The notes under the pieces are model-generated. The model searched no databases and was not told where the DNA came from. It saw only the letters and a program-made list of their open reading frames with translations. From assembly GCF_003820355.1 (NCBI RefSeq), contig NZ_RPOK01000001.1:150847-214846 (forward strand): a DNA stretch of 64,000 nt, given 5' to 3'. The position numbers and the translations under genes were made by a program. Source of the stretch: Paralteromonas sediminis. Lineage in GTDB: Bacteria; Pseudomonadota; Gammaproteobacteria; Enterobacterales; Alteromonadaceae. Of the stretch, positions 8,326-17,495 are shown piece after piece. Positions within the stretch are counted from its first letter, which is position 1. The number at the start of each line of letters is the position of its first letter.

Positions 8326-8946
8326 TTCCGACTGAGAAGATGATAACGATCCCATCAATGTCTCGATGGGATCCGTTTCTTGAACGGGGCAATAGCCTAC
8401 AAAAGCTGACGGACTACTTCTTTCATCTTGGGTTCTCCAACATTTGTCAAACACTGAGCAATAACAAAGGTTAATGTCTAAATCTACGGCACTATCGCCC
8501 ATGAAGTTAGAGGCTAGTTGTCTGAACGCTTCTGTGTTTTTATCTGTTATCGGCCAAGATACTTTTAACACAACTCGTGCTTCACCAGCACCGAGTACAC
8601 CCGAAAGTGAAGATGAGTGAATTTGTCGATTACCCTCAAATTGTGATTCTAAAAGAAATTCATCAAGCTGTTCAAAGGTGAGCAGAGGTTTATCCTGTGC
8701 TGTAAACGTTGCCTGATTCAATAAGGCAGGACCTACCCCAACGTTCTTGATGTCGATAGATAGAAAATATGCTTTATCATCTTTTGCAATGCTGACACGC
8801 GTGTCTACCATAGGCCAAACCGACGCATGTTGTTGTGCTCGCATTACCTGAGATTGATCCCAGGCTATAAATAACGCTGCGATAGAGACAACAATGGCTG
8901 TAAGCGCAGCGATTGTTTCAAGGTTAAAGAAAGTCTTGTTGGCCAC
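8296..8946 (-). CDS. Hypothetical inner-membrane-anchored protein
   Basis: I do not recognise this family. I choose the GTG start at 8946 (VANKTFFNLETIAAL) because AGGAAA lies about 8 bases upstream. A longer frame reaches back to 9054 but has no good site. The 216-residue product has one N-terminal membrane segment (LETIAALTAIVVSIAALFIAW) and then a soluble, probably periplasmic domain of beta-strand character (VWPMVDTRVSI, FLSIDIKNVGVGPALLNQATF). That layout resembles a class of uncharacterised single-span proteins with an Ig-like or DUF-type domain. Three cysteines cluster in CYCSVFDKC. The 3' end overlaps copy 2 of DUF481 tail to tail by 30 bases. Confidence 0.6.
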   Translation of the reverse strand: MANKTFFNLETIAALTAIVVSIAALFIAWDQSQVMRAQQHASVWPMVDTRVSIAKDDKAYFLSIDIKNVGVGPALLNQATFTAQDKPLLTFEQLDEFLLESQFEGNRQIHSSSLSGVLGAGEARVVLKVSWPITDKNTEAFRQLASNFMGDSAVDLDINLCYCSVFDKCWRTQDERSSPSAFVGYCPVQETDPIETLMGSLSSSQSELEEGINQGD

Positions 8947-9114
8947 CCAGTTTTCCTTTTCTGACAGTATTGGTGGAGAGTATGAGACGTTTTTAACACA
9001 AGGGCCAAAAAATGCGTAGTACAGGACAAAAAGAAGTGACAATTTTTTCTGCAACTCTGCATAGGTTAAAGAGGGTAGTTTATTGTTTTCACACTCAAAA
9101 ATACGCTAGCATTC

Positions 9115-11946
9115 ATGTATCAAACGTTAATGAGCTTTTTAATGACGATGTATATTCCTCGCAGGGCAGCAGCTGTCGTTTGCCTTGCTTGTTTGCTTTC
9201 GCTGTCCTTTCCTGTCTTGGCCCAATCCTCACGTGACTATGAAAAGGCGTTAGAAGCCTTCAATGACAGGAGAATCGAAGAGGCTCTCAGTCATTTATCA
9301 AACGCGCTGGAGCAGGACCCTGCCGATTTATCATCCCAGCTGCTGATGGCCACTGTACTGTTTGAACAGGCATCGTACACCGAGGCTGCTGAACTGTATA
9401 GACAGGCAATGCGACAGGGTGCCGATCCCAATCTGGCACGTGTTCCGCTCGCCAAAGCAATGCTGGAAAATCGTCAGTTTGAAGGCATTGCTGCACTTCA
9501 GACATCACGACTAAGCAAAGAAAATAGCTATCTACTCAATGTGATAAAGGCGTCCGCCTTGGTTCAACTCGACCGGTTAGACGATGCTGAGACCTTGTAC
9601 CAGTCTGCCGAAAGTATGCAAGTAAATGCCTTTCATACAGCGCTGAATATGGGACACTTTTATATTCGTCGTGGTGAATTGCAGCGCGCAGAGGCGTATC
9701 TGAATGTTGCACGTGAGCAATCTCCTGACGCTTTGTCAGTCGCTCAGCTTCACGGGCGATATTTATTGGCAACGGGTGATGCTGACGCTGCTCTAACTAT
9801 ACTGCAACGCGCTGCTGACGCTGCACCACAAAATCCTTTACTTGCTCGCAGCTTGGCAAGTGCATTTATTACTTTGAATCAGTTCGAGGAGGCGAAATCC
9901 TGGGTAAATCGTATTGTTAAGCTTGCCCCAGATGCACCTCATACCGCTATGCTGCGGGGAGTGTTCGCGTTACAGCAGGATAGTCAGAATAGACAAAATA
10001 ACATTTTTCTTAAAGTCCTCGATGAGCTTAGTCAGGTCACATTAGATCCAGTCATTACTGAACGAGAAGTAAAAACGGCTGACGCGCTACTTGCCTTAAC
10101 GGCAAACAATTTCGACTCAGCACAACAATTGCTGGAACGCATGATCGAGCTGTATCCAGACGACACAACAGCCTTGGTATTACTGGCCGAAACATACGTT
10201 AAGCTTAACTACCATGGCAGAGCGCTTGAACTTTTGGACAGGCGAAGACATAAATTCAACAACGATATTCCTGTGAATATTTTGCTGTGCGAGCTATTTA
10301 TTCATCAAAAGCGCATTCATCGATGTGATTCGCTCCTGACACTGTTATCCATGCGGTTTACCAATGAGCCCACTATTGAGCTGATGAAAGTAAATGTAAT
10401 GACGGCCAGAGGTCGACATGCTGATGCGTTGACCTTGTTTAACAATGCATTCCCCAGCCCAACTGAGCCCTCTTTATTACACAAAAAAGCCCAGTTGATG
10501 GTGAATGCTCACGTATATCCAGAGGCACTCAGCACTTTTGAATATCTGTTAGACGCAGCTCCAAATGACCTCGAAGTTATAATCGATAAGGCTAAGTTAC
10601 ACATTCAACTGGAAGAGTATGCTGTGGCAGAAGAGTTGCTACTCAGGGCCGAAAAACTGGCACCAGAGTTATTGGCCGTTCAGGTTGCTCTCGCTCATTT
10701 GCACGTAGAAAAAGGCGAAGCTGCTCGTGCGGAAAGTCTACTGCGTGCGTTACCCGTTGATTCGCTGACTGAGGCGAGTCGTCTCTTGCTAGGCAGAGCA
10801 CTTTTGATGCAGGGTGACTATAAGCAAGCTGAGAATATTCTTAACCCTATGGAAGATTCATCCTTTAGCGCCGCTGACCTGCTGGTAGAAGTATTTACAG
10901 CACAAGCCAATTATTCTTCAGCGTTGGCAATCGTTGAGAGGCAACTTCGCAAGAATCGATTATCAGACAAATACATTAAAAAACGAGCCAGCTTGTTATT
11001 GGCATTTGGCGACAAAGACCAGGCTAAAAGGGAGTTGGCTAAGCTTTATGGTATCTGGTTGCAGGAGCCCGAAAAACTGGTCAACCTAGCAAAGTTACAA
11101 ATAGACGCAGAGGATAACGAGGGGGCACTACGTTCCTTGAAAAAAGCACTCGACGTAAATCCAGAATTGACTGACGGTTTGGTTGAACTTGCCAGAGTAT
11201 TGTTGAAAGAGGGTAATATTACTGATGCGAAGTTACAGGCTAATGCCCTAAAAATGCAACAACCCGACTCGGCAATTAGTCTGATAGTTTCCGGCGAGGT
11301 AGCAGAAGCAGAGGGTAACCTAACACTGGCTAATAGTATGTTTATTAAGGCATTGCAGTCTGAGCCCAGTAATTACGTTGCTGCTTCGAAGTTATTTGAC
11401 CAGGCAATGAAAGGGGTGAATGAAGAAGGGTTTATCACACTCATGCAATCTCATTTGAATGCGTTTTCTGATGCGCATTTTCAGCGTAATCTTTTGGCTG
11501 ACTATTATTTCTATAACGCCAATTTAAACGAGGCAAAACCTCTTTATGTTGCACTTATTGATGCCGGTTTTGAACAGAATAGGAATGCCATTATCAATAA
11601 CATGGCTGCTATTTTAACTGAGCAAAATACTGATCTTGATTTTGCCAGTGAGCTTATTGAAGAAGCGCTGTCCAATGCGCCAAACAACCCTGCATTCCTC
11701 GACACAAAAGGGTGGCTATTGGCTTCTCAAGGGCAGCCTGAACAGGGGTTAAGAATATTGCGTCAGGCATTTGCACGAAACACCAATAATGCATCGGTGC
11801 GTTATCATCTCGCTCATACGCTTAAACAACTTGGTCAGAATAAAGAGGCCAAAGAACAACTGAGAAGCGCGCTGGCACTTAACACCCCATTTTTAGGGAT
11901 AGAAAATGCCCGGCGCTTATGTTCAGAACTTAATTGCGATGGGTAG
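9115..11946 (+). CDS. Large TPR-repeat protein, PEP-CTERM system PrsT-like
   Basis: The 943-residue protein has an N-terminal signal segment (AAVVCLACLLSLSFPVLAQ) followed by tetratricopeptide repeats to the end. The start SRDYEKALEAFNDRRIEEALSHLSNALEQDPADLSSQLLMA resembles the PrsT family found with exosortase/PEP-CTERM loci, which supports export of extracellular polymer and sorted proteins. PrsT proteins are usually lipoproteins; this signal region ends in VLAQ with no lipobox cysteine, so it is probably periplasmic and soluble. Several Met codons precede the signal (9115, 9130, 9148) and none has a clear ribosome binding site, so the exact start is uncertain. No exosortase gene is in the window. 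It converges on serA with a 5-base gap. Confidence 0.75.
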   Translation: MYQTLMSFLMTMYIPRRAAAVVCLACLLSLSFPVLAQSSRDYEKALEAFNDRRIEEALSHLSNALEQDPADLSSQLLMATVLFEQASYTEAAELYRQAMRQGADPNLARVPLAKAMLENRQFEGIAALQTSRLSKENSYLLNVIKASALVQLDRLDDAETLYQSAESMQVNAFHTALNMGHFYIRRGELQRAEAYLNVAREQSPDALSVAQLHGRYLLATGDADAALTILQRAADAAPQNPLLARSLASAFITLNQFEEAKSWVNRIVKLAPDAPHTAMLRGVFALQQDSQNRQNNIFLKVLDELSQVTLDPVITEREVKTADALLALTANNFDSAQQLLERMIELYPDDTTALVLLAETYVKLNYHGRALELLDRRRHKFNNDIPVNILLCELFIHQKRIHRCDSLLTLLSMRFTNEPTIELMKVNVMTARGRHADALTLFNNAFPSPTEPSLLHKKAQLMVNAHVYPEALSTFEYLLDAAPNDLEVIIDKAKLHIQLEEYAVAEELLLRAEKLAPELLAVQVALAHLHVEKGEAARAESLLRALPVDSLTEASRLLLGRALLMQGDYKQAENILNPMEDSSFSAADLLVEVFTAQANYSSALAIVERQLRKNRLSDKYIKKRASLLLAFGDKDQAKRELAKLYGIWLQEPEKLVNLAKLQIDAEDNEGALRSLKKALDVNPELTDGLVELARVLLKEGNITDAKLQANALKMQQPDSAISLIVSGEVAEAEGNLTLANSMFIKALQSEPSNYVAASKLFDQAMKGVNEEGFITLMQSHLNAFSDAHFQRNLLADYYFYNANLNEAKPLYVALIDAGFEQNRNAIINNMAAILTEQNTDLDFASELIEEALSNAPNNPAFLDTKGWLLASQGQPEQGLRILRQAFARNTNNASVRYHLAHTLKQLGQNKEAKEQLRSALALNTPFLGIENARRLCSELNCDG

Positions 11947-11951
11947 ACGAA

Positions 11952-13181
11952 TTAATGAAGGATCCGCGTTTTAATTGTTCCGTCAATTTTAAGTAGTTGC
12001 TCGAACGCATCGTCCGCGTGATCGGCTTCAACGTCTACCACTACATAACCAATCTCAGCACTGGTTTGTAGGTATTGTGCTGCAATGTTGATGTTCTTCT
12101 CGGCAAAGGCCTGGTTGATTTGTGTGAGTACGCCAGGGCGATTCTTATGGATATGTAACAATCGCGAACGACCGGTATGCTCCGGTAAAGAAACCTCGGG
12201 GAAATTAACTGCAGACAGCGTCGAACCATTATCACTGTACTTAGTCAGTTTTCCTGCCACTTCAACACCAATGTTTTCTTGCGCTTCCTGTGTACTGCCA
12301 CCGACATGCGGCGTCAGAATGACATTGTCAAAACGACGTAGTGGTGATTCAAATTCTTCGTCATTGCCTTTGGGCTCTACAGGAAATACATCGATTGCTG
12401 CTCCGCTTATATGGCCACTGTCTAACGCACTTTCTAATGCTGGAATATCGATAATGGTGCCACGTGCAGCATTTATGAGAATGCTACCAGGCTTCATTGC
12501 TTTTAACGCTTTCGCATTAATCATATTTTGCGTTTGAGGGGTTTCCGGTACATGAAGTGACACCACATCAGAGGTGGCCAAGAGTGTTTCAAGGCTCTTA
12601 ATTTGTGTGGCATTACCAAGCACTAGTTTATCTTCGATATCGTAAAACTGAACGCGCATGCCCAGGTGCTCGGCCAGAATACTCAACTGAGTACCAATAT
12701 GGCCATAACCAATAATGCCCAACACTTTTCCACGTGCTTCAAAAGAGCCCACTGCACTTTTAAGCCATTCGCCGCGATGTGCTTTTGCATTTTTAAGTGG
12801 AATACCGCGCAGCAACAAAATAATTTGGCCTAGCACTAGTTCAGCCACAGAACGTGTATTTGAAAAAGGTGCGTTAAATACCGGGATACCTCTGGCTTGA
12901 GTAGCGTTAAGGTCAACCTGATTGGTGCCAATACAAAAACAGCCTACGGCGACCAATTTGCTCGCTGCATCAACCACGTTTTGTGTCAACTGGGTACGTG
13001 AACGAATGCCTACGAAGTGCACATCACTGATTTTCTCAATGAGCTCGTTTTCTGGCAAAGATGTCTTAAGGTATTCAATATTATGGTAACCATTGGCCTG
13101 TAAGGTTTCTACTGCGCTCTTGTGCACACCTTCCAACAGGAGAATTTTAATTTTGTCTTTGGGTAAAGAAACTTTAGTCAT
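11952..13181 (-). CDS. serA: D-3-phosphoglycerate dehydrogenase
   Basis: It catalyses the first step of serine synthesis, NAD-dependent oxidation of 3-phosphoglycerate. Its 409 residues match the 410-residue E. coli enzyme throughout. The order is the substrate domain; the Rossmann fold (LGIIGYGHIGTQLSILAEHLGM); catalytic motifs RGTIIDIPAL and VFPVEPKGNDEEFESPLR; HVGGSTQEAQENIG; then a C-terminal ACT domain (HIHKNRPGVLTQINQAFAEKNINIAAQYLQTS) that normally binds serine for feedback inhibition. The residues of the HIHKNRPG loop are kept, so serine control is expected. In related genomes serA is next to rpiA, as here; the 300-base gap holds inverted-repeat element B. Confidence 0.97.
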   Translation of the reverse strand: MTKVSLPKDKIKILLLEGVHKSAVETLQANGYHNIEYLKTSLPENELIEKISDVHFVGIRSRTQLTQNVVDAASKLVAVGCFCIGTNQVDLNATQARGIPVFNAPFSNTRSVAELVLGQIILLLRGIPLKNAKAHRGEWLKSAVGSFEARGKVLGIIGYGHIGTQLSILAEHLGMRVQFYDIEDKLVLGNATQIKSLETLLATSDVVSLHVPETPQTQNMINAKALKAMKPGSILINAARGTIIDIPALESALDSGHISGAAIDVFPVEPKGNDEEFESPLRRFDNVILTPHVGGSTQEAQENIGVEVAGKLTKYSDNGSTLSAVNFPEVSLPEHTGRSRLLHIHKNRPGVLTQINQAFAEKNINIAAQYLQTSAEIGYVVVDVEADHADDAFEQLLKIDGTIKTRILH

Positions 13182-13333
13182 GAATACACTCGTATTTTTG
13201 GGACATCTGGACGGCTAAACGGAGAACAGAAGTTACCAGATCTCGTGATGTAACAAAAGCGAATTTTCTGACTTATTAAAAAATAGTTGAACAAAAAATG
13301 GGTGACTGAGAGAGGTTTATGACGTTGAGTAAT

Positions 13334-13461
13334 GAAATCGACCTCAATGAGCCAGGGTAGGCTTGATTACCACGCTGTGAACCCATCCCTGGGCGCTCCG
13401 CCTCGGCATCCACGCCTCGGAGAGGTAATCAAGCCCACCCCACCTCATTAAGGCCTTTCTC
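13334..13461 (-). repeat. Inverted-repeat element, copy B
   Basis: This lies between rpiA and serA and fills about half of a 300-base gap. The arms 13334-13371 and 13424-13461 pair well over the inner 30 bases, with five mismatches there. Four of these are A-C on the plus strand, that is G-U on the minus strand. The 52-base core (13372-13423) matches copy A (3926-4049) at 44 positions, with the same orientation and the same hairpins. GGCG-TGGA-TGCC and CCCA-GGGA-TGGG read on the minus strand, and here the enclosing stem is CTCCG/CGGAG. The arm sequences are unrelated to those of copy A. In this gap the minus strand is also the transcribed strand of rpiA and serA. The rest of the gap (13182-13333) is AT-rich leader. 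Confidence 0.85.
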
Positions 13462-13481
13462 AGTAGTTTTATTCCAACTGT

Positions 13482-14135
13482 TTAATACTTCACAATACCG
13501 CTCTCACTGGCAGTCAGTACAATATCCGCTCCGCGATGGGCGAACAGGCCGTTGGTTACTACACCCGCAATGGCATTAATGTCTGACTCAAGTTTTTTAG
13601 GGTCCAAAATGCGCATGTTGTGAACATCTAGGATCACGTTGCCATTATCTGTGATCACTCCCTGGCGATATTCAGGATCGCCGCCAAGCTCTACCAGCTT
13701 TCTGGCAACGTAAGAACGGGCCATTGGAATAACTTCTACAGGCAATGGAAAACGGCCTAGAACATCTACACGTTTACTGTCGTCAACAATACATACAAAT
13801 GTCTCCGCGACGGCAGCGACGATTTTTTCTCTGGTAAGTGCAGCACCACCACCCTTTATCATATGCTTGTGCTCTGTTACCTCATCCGCGCCGTCCACAT
13901 AAATGTCCAGTTCACTGACGTCATTGAGATCAAAAACTTCAATCCCGATGGCTTTGAGTTTTGCCGTAGATGATTCAGACGCAGAAACGGCACCTTTTAT
14001 ACGGTCAACATATGGTGCCAGAGCCTCAATGAAACAGCCTACCGTACTACCAGACCCTACACCTATGATGCAGTCGTCTTTGACATAGTCGAGGGCGGCT
14101 TTTGCCACAGCCTGTTTTTTCGCGTTTTGATCCAT
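13482..14135 (-). CDS. rpiA: Ribose-5-phosphate isomerase A
   Basis: It interconverts ribose-5-phosphate and ribulose-5-phosphate in the pentose phosphate pathway. The protein has 217 residues (E. coli RpiA 219). Visible motifs are [16 protein letters not shown] (phosphate loop), [10 protein letters not shown] with the catalytic Asp pair, [16 protein letters not shown] with the catalytic Lys, and [17 protein letters not shown] at the C terminus. The start has GGAG nearby. It is followed downstream by serA after element B, and preceded by fau and a nucleoside hydrolase/ribokinase pair that would feed it ribose-5-phosphate. Confidence 0.97.
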   Translation of the reverse strand: MDQNAKKQAVAKAALDYVKDDCIIGVGSGSTVGCFIEALAPYVDRIKGAVSASESSTAKLKAIGIEVFDLNDVSELDIYVDGADEVTEHKHMIKGGGAALTREKIVAAVAETFVCIVDDSKRVDVLGRFPLPVEVIPMARSYVARKLVELGGDPEYRQGVITDNGNVILDVHNMRILDPKKLESDINAIAGVVTNGLFAHRGADIVLTASESGIVKY

Positions 14136-14159
14136 AGTATCTCCGTAGGGCAGTGTGAA

Positions 14160-14744
14160 TTATATTATCTGTTCTGGCGTGACCACGTAATCGAGCGGTA
14201 TGTCCCAGGGTTCAGCGGGTAGGGTATTATCGTAGTATTGGCATTCATGCGCCACCCCTATGAAGATGGCTTTTTTATTTTTATCTCTTATTGCGGCTAA
14301 GGTTCTGTCGTAAAACCCTCCGCCCATACCAAGACGATTTTTGTGTTGGTCGAAAGCGACAAGGGGCATCAGGATCACATCCAGTTCAGCCAAGGTAACT
14401 AAGGTATTGCAAGCCAAAGCGGGTTCTTCAATATGGAATCTATTTTTAGTCATTTGTGTCATGGGGGAATACCCCTGAAAAAGCAAATAGCCTTGACTAA
14501 AGGGGTGCAATACGGGCAATGCCGTCATTTTTTTCTGTTGCCAACACCAAGTTATAAAAGGCGTAAGGTTTATTTCCCCCCGATGCGCCAAATAAACACT
14601 CACCGTGCGGGCGTGCTGAATGATTTTACTGCTCTGTAATTGCTGGCAAAGTGCCGTTGCAGCCTGATGTTGCGCGGTGGCAGATAATGCCGCGCGTGCT
14701 GCCTTAAAGTGCTTTCTTAGGTGTTGTCTATTAGTGTGAGACAT
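14160..14744 (-). CDS. fau: 5-formyltetrahydrofolate cyclo-ligase
   Basis: It converts 5-formyl-THF to 5,10-methenyl-THF with ATP, clearing an inhibitor formed mainly by serine hydroxymethyltransferase. The 194-residue protein shows the family signature GMGGGFYDRTLA near residue 140 and the N-terminal basic helix LRKHFKAARAAL. In E. coli this gene (ygfA) directly follows the 6S RNA gene and is co-transcribed with it. Here two ribose-salvage genes lie between 6S RNA and fau, while orientation is kept. No clear ribosome binding site precedes the ATG, so the start is somewhat uncertain. Confidence 0.93.
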   Translation of the reverse strand: MSHTNRQHLRKHFKAARAALSATAQHQAATALCQQLQSSKIIQHARTVSVYLAHRGEINLTPFITWCWQQKKMTALPVLHPFSQGYLLFQGYSPMTQMTKNRFHIEEPALACNTLVTLAELDVILMPLVAFDQHKNRLGMGGGFYDRTLAAIRDKNKKAIFIGVAHECQYYDNTLPAEPWDIPLDYVVTPEQII

Positions 14745-14783
14745 AGTGGCGAAAACAGGTGGCAGCAGCGCGTTTTGCAGACG

Positions 14784-15725
14784 TTATCGTGCGTAGGTGT
14801 CGATAAACAGTTGCGTTAATCGTGGGTGGTCAACACGAACGGCAACTTTCACCTTCTGTGCGTTCAGCCACAGCGGACTAGCTGTAGTGCCCTCAGGGGC
14901 CACAGAAGTTTGCCCGCGGTTCAATTCGTCAGTTGAAATGCGAATATGTCCCTCTGTGAACTCAAATAAGTCAGGTTCAATTAAATGGGCAAGCGGAAAG
15001 GCATCGTGGAAAAAGCACACGCGGTCACTACGACCCTGCGAGTAGAAGTCAATATAAAATTGTGATGAGCGCTGAACGAAGCCACCAAGTACGGGGTTTT
15101 TTTCAGCAAGAATATCGACAAATGCAGGATCAAATGGAACGGCATTGGTAACATCCAGGCCGAACATGTGAATATCCCAGTCGGCTGAAAATACTATATC
15201 GGCAGCGTGTGCATCATTCCAGATGTTTGCCTCAGCAACAGGGGTCACATTGCCTTTTACAAATGCCGCACCGCCCATAATATTAACGCCTTTGATGAGC
15301 TTCGGCAGCTCGGGTTCGAGGCGCAAGGCTAGCGCTAAATTGCCCAAAGGACCTACTGCAACCAGTGTTATTTCCCCAGGGTATTGTCTCGCCATGTCCA
15401 CAATGAACTGGGCAGAAGAGCGCGGATCTAGCTCACCTTTGGGCGCAGGATGATTGATATCGCCAAAGCCGTCATCTCCGTGAACAAAATGGGCATAGCT
15501 TGACTCAGGCCCCACCCATGGCATCCCCACACCTTTGGTAACAGGGATGTCCATTTTTGCCAATTCACACAACGCTAGTGCATTTTGTGCTGACATACTA
15601 ACAGGCACGTTGCCATATACCGTTGTGAGTCCAAGCACTTCAATATCGGGAGATTGAAATGCAAAAAAGATAGCCATCGCATCATCGATGCCCGGATCCG
15701 TGTCCAATATAATCTTGTGGGTCAT
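14784..15725 (-). CDS. Inosine-uridine-type ribonucleoside hydrolase
   Basis: It hydrolyses the N-glycosidic bond of ribonucleosides to base plus ribose in the cytosol. Its 313 residues carry the calcium-binding signature DTDPGIDDAMAIFFA at the N terminus, VAVGPLGNLALAL, MGGAAFVKGNVTPVAEANIWNDAHAA (substrate and metal contacts) and the C-terminal HDAFPLAHL with the conserved Asp. This is the RihA/RihB/RihC superfamily. Base specificity cannot be read reliably from sequence. Its start overlaps the ribokinase stop by four bases (ATGA), so the two are translationally coupled. The released ribose is the ribokinase substrate. Confidence 0.93.
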   Translation of the reverse strand: MTHKIILDTDPGIDDAMAIFFAFQSPDIEVLGLTTVYGNVPVSMSAQNALALCELAKMDIPVTKGVGMPWVGPESSYAHFVHGDDGFGDINHPAPKGELDPRSSAQFIVDMARQYPGEITLVAVGPLGNLALALRLEPELPKLIKGVNIMGGAAFVKGNVTPVAEANIWNDAHAADIVFSADWDIHMFGLDVTNAVPFDPAFVDILAEKNPVLGGFVQRSSQFYIDFYSQGRSDRVCFFHDAFPLAHLIEPDLFEFTEGHIRISTDELNRGQTSVAPEGTTASPLWLNAQKVKVAVRVDHPRLTQLFIDTYAR

Positions 15726-16621
15726 GAGTTACCTTCTTTTTGTAAAAAAGCGTCGACTTCGCTTTGGTTGGGTATAGATTGTGCGGCACCCGCGCGCGTG
15801 ACAGAGATAGCAGAAGCGGCACAGCCTCGTTGCAGTGCCTGCTGACTATCGATGTTTTGACTATACGCAGCAAGGAAAAAGCCGATAAAAGTGTCTCCAG
15901 CGGCGGTGGTGTCTACTGCGTCTACAGTGAAGGCATCCACCTCAACGAGCTGACCTTGGCTAAGCATGCATACGCCTTGTTTTCCTAACGTCAGGATAAT
16001 ATCTTTGTTTGGCCACTGTTGCTTACAATAATCCAAAATCCCTGCTTTATCGTCGCATCCAGTTAGCATGGCGCCTTCAACTTCATTCACTATCAATAAA
16101 TCAATATCGTTAAGTGGTAGCTCCTTCACAGCGTCTGTCATTGGGGCAGGGTTGAAAGCGACACGAACGCCACGTTGTTTTGCGATGGCGATGGCACTCT
16201 CTAAGGCACTGGTTTCATTTTGCAGTAATAACCAATCATCCTTACTGGCGGTGGCTAATGCCTGCTCGATGTCTCTAGAGGCGATAGTTTGGTTAGCACC
16301 ACCAAACAGCACAATAGCGTTTTCACCTTCTGGCGTGACCTGAATAATGGCATGGCCAGAGGGTGTTTCTTCTAACGCAATATGTTCGCAGTCAACACCG
16401 TAGCGTGTCAGCATGGAAACATACTGATTATCGCTTTTGCAAAGCTTTCCTATATGTTTAACGCTGGCGCCCGCTCTAGCGAGGGCGACAGACTGATTGG
16501 CGCCTTTGCCACCTAGCAATTGTTGATAAGCAGTAGATGCCATGGTTTCGCCAGGCTGAACAAAATGGTCAACCTGATAAACGTGGTCAATATTGACTGA
16601 TCCTAAATTATAAATGGTCAT
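15722..16621 (-). CDS. rbsK: Ribokinase
   Basis: It phosphorylates ribose to ribose-5-phosphate. The 299-residue PfkB-family protein has the N-terminal substrate motif NLGSVNIDHVYQVDHFVQPGET, GGKGANQSVALARAGA, and the C-terminal DTTAAGDTFIGFFLA with the catalytic Asp and anion hole. RbsK is normally about 305-310 residues. It overlaps the nucleoside hydrolase by four bases and lies downstream of the 6S RNA gene on the same strand, so it may be partly expressed by read-through from ssrS. No ribose ABC transporter or RbsR is adjacent, which points to salvage of ribose from nucleosides. Specificity for ribose rather than another sugar is inferred from the neighbours. Confidence 0.9.
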   Translation of the reverse strand: MTIYNLGSVNIDHVYQVDHFVQPGETMASTAYQQLLGGKGANQSVALARAGASVKHIGKLCKSDNQYVSMLTRYGVDCEHIALEETPSGHAIIQVTPEGENAIVLFGGANQTIASRDIEQALATASKDDWLLLQNETSALESAIAIAKQRGVRVAFNPAPMTDAVKELPLNDIDLLIVNEVEGAMLTGCDDKAGILDYCKQQWPNKDIILTLGKQGVCMLSQGQLVEVDAFTVDAVDTTAAGDTFIGFFLAAYSQNIDSQQALQRGCAASAISVTRAGAAQSIPNQSEVDAFLQKEGNS

Positions 16622-16639
16622 AATCTATCCAATAGGGTG

Positions 16640-16816
16640 TTTCCCAAAGTGCCGCTGTTCATTGTTCGCCCGTGAACCGAAAAGTTCAGGGCGGAAGCCT
16701 CTTCGCCACCGTAGGCTTCTCAGTACGCGCTGAGCTTGCACAATAGCAGCGTGTCAGCTTCCTTGGTTTAAAGCATCGGCCAGGGACATGAATGAACTGG
16801 CTAACACCTCAGGAAA
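16640..16816 (-). ncRNA. ssrS: 6S RNA
   Basis: 6S RNA binds the sigma-70 RNA polymerase holoenzyme as a promoter mimic and lowers transcription in stationary phase. On the minus strand the ends TTTCCTGAGGTG and CACTTTGGGAAA pair over 12 positions (with G-U pairs) to form the closing stem. The interior shows elements shared with E. coli 6S RNA: GTCCCTGGCCGAT, the single-stranded bubble region, and TACTGAGAAGCCT. The length is about 177 nt (E. coli 184). The position also fits, since ssrS classically lies opposite the ygfB-pepP-ubiH operon and upstream of fau. The ends are set from the closing stem, so they may be off by a few bases. Confidence 0.93.
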
Positions 16817-16898
16817 CATAAACTTGTAGACCAAGGGCGTCAGGGTATATGAAACGCCCGTGTTCGTGAAGTAGATCATAGCACTTAACTTAGGTAGC

Positions 16899-17492
16899 AT
16901 GACGTCAAAAGCGATTAAGAGTATTGGTGTGATTAAAAAACAAACCTATGAAGACGTTGCTGCCGTATTAAAACAGCACAATGTTATTGCAGACCCTGCG
17001 GAGATTCATGGAATCTTATGTGGATTACTGAGTGGTGGCATGGGCCATGCACAAAACGACTGGGTCAATGTTCTGCAAGACACTTGTAATGAAGAGGGCA
17101 CGTTTAATGAACAAACCCTGTTCACGCTAACGCAGGTGTTTAATGAATGTTGTCAGGATTTAATTGAAGGTCAGTTTGGATTAAATTTGTTGCTGCCCAA
17201 CGACGAGGCAAGTCTAAATGTCCGAGGTGTGGCCCTTATTGAATGGGTACAGGGGTTTATGCTGGGGTTTGGCATGCAGCAAAATGACCTTACCGGCTGC
17301 TCTGATGAAGTAAAAGAAGTGATGGCCGATTTTTCTGACATCGCGCGTATGGAAGAGCCGATGGAAGAAGATGAAGAGTCAGAACGTGCACTTCAGGAAG
17401 TGATTGAATACGTGCGCATGTCAGCAATGTTTTGCTTTAGTGAATTGGGCAAATCACTACTGGATGATGCACCTTCACCCTCGGTACATTAA
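16899..17492 (+). CDS. ygfB: UPF0149 family protein YgfB
   Basis: The 197-residue acidic protein matches the YgfB/UPF0149 family (E. coli about 192 residues): EIHGILCGLLSGG, FGLNLLLPNDEASLNVRG, LIEWVQGFMLGFGM, and the tail EYVRMSAMFCFSEL. YgfB homologues have been linked to beta-lactam resistance regulation in Pseudomonas, and a general biochemical role is not settled. It opens the conserved ygfB-pepP-ubiH-ubiI operon, with pepP starting 3 bases after its stop. The promoter must lie in the 82 bases before it, beside the 6S RNA start on the other strand. Confidence 0.93.
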   Translation: MTSKAIKSIGVIKKQTYEDVAAVLKQHNVIADPAEIHGILCGLLSGGMGHAQNDWVNVLQDTCNEEGTFNEQTLFTLTQVFNECCQDLIEGQFGLNLLLPNDEASLNVRGVALIEWVQGFMLGFGMQQNDLTGCSDEVKEVMADFSDIARMEEPMEEDEESERALQEVIEYVRMSAMFCFSELGKSLLDDAPSPSVH

Positions 17493-17495
17493 TGC

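Noticed and set aside
16817-16898. A zapA gene between 6S RNA and ygfB
   Set aside because: Only 82 bases are available and no frame of about 100 codons exists on either strand, so zapA is not here.
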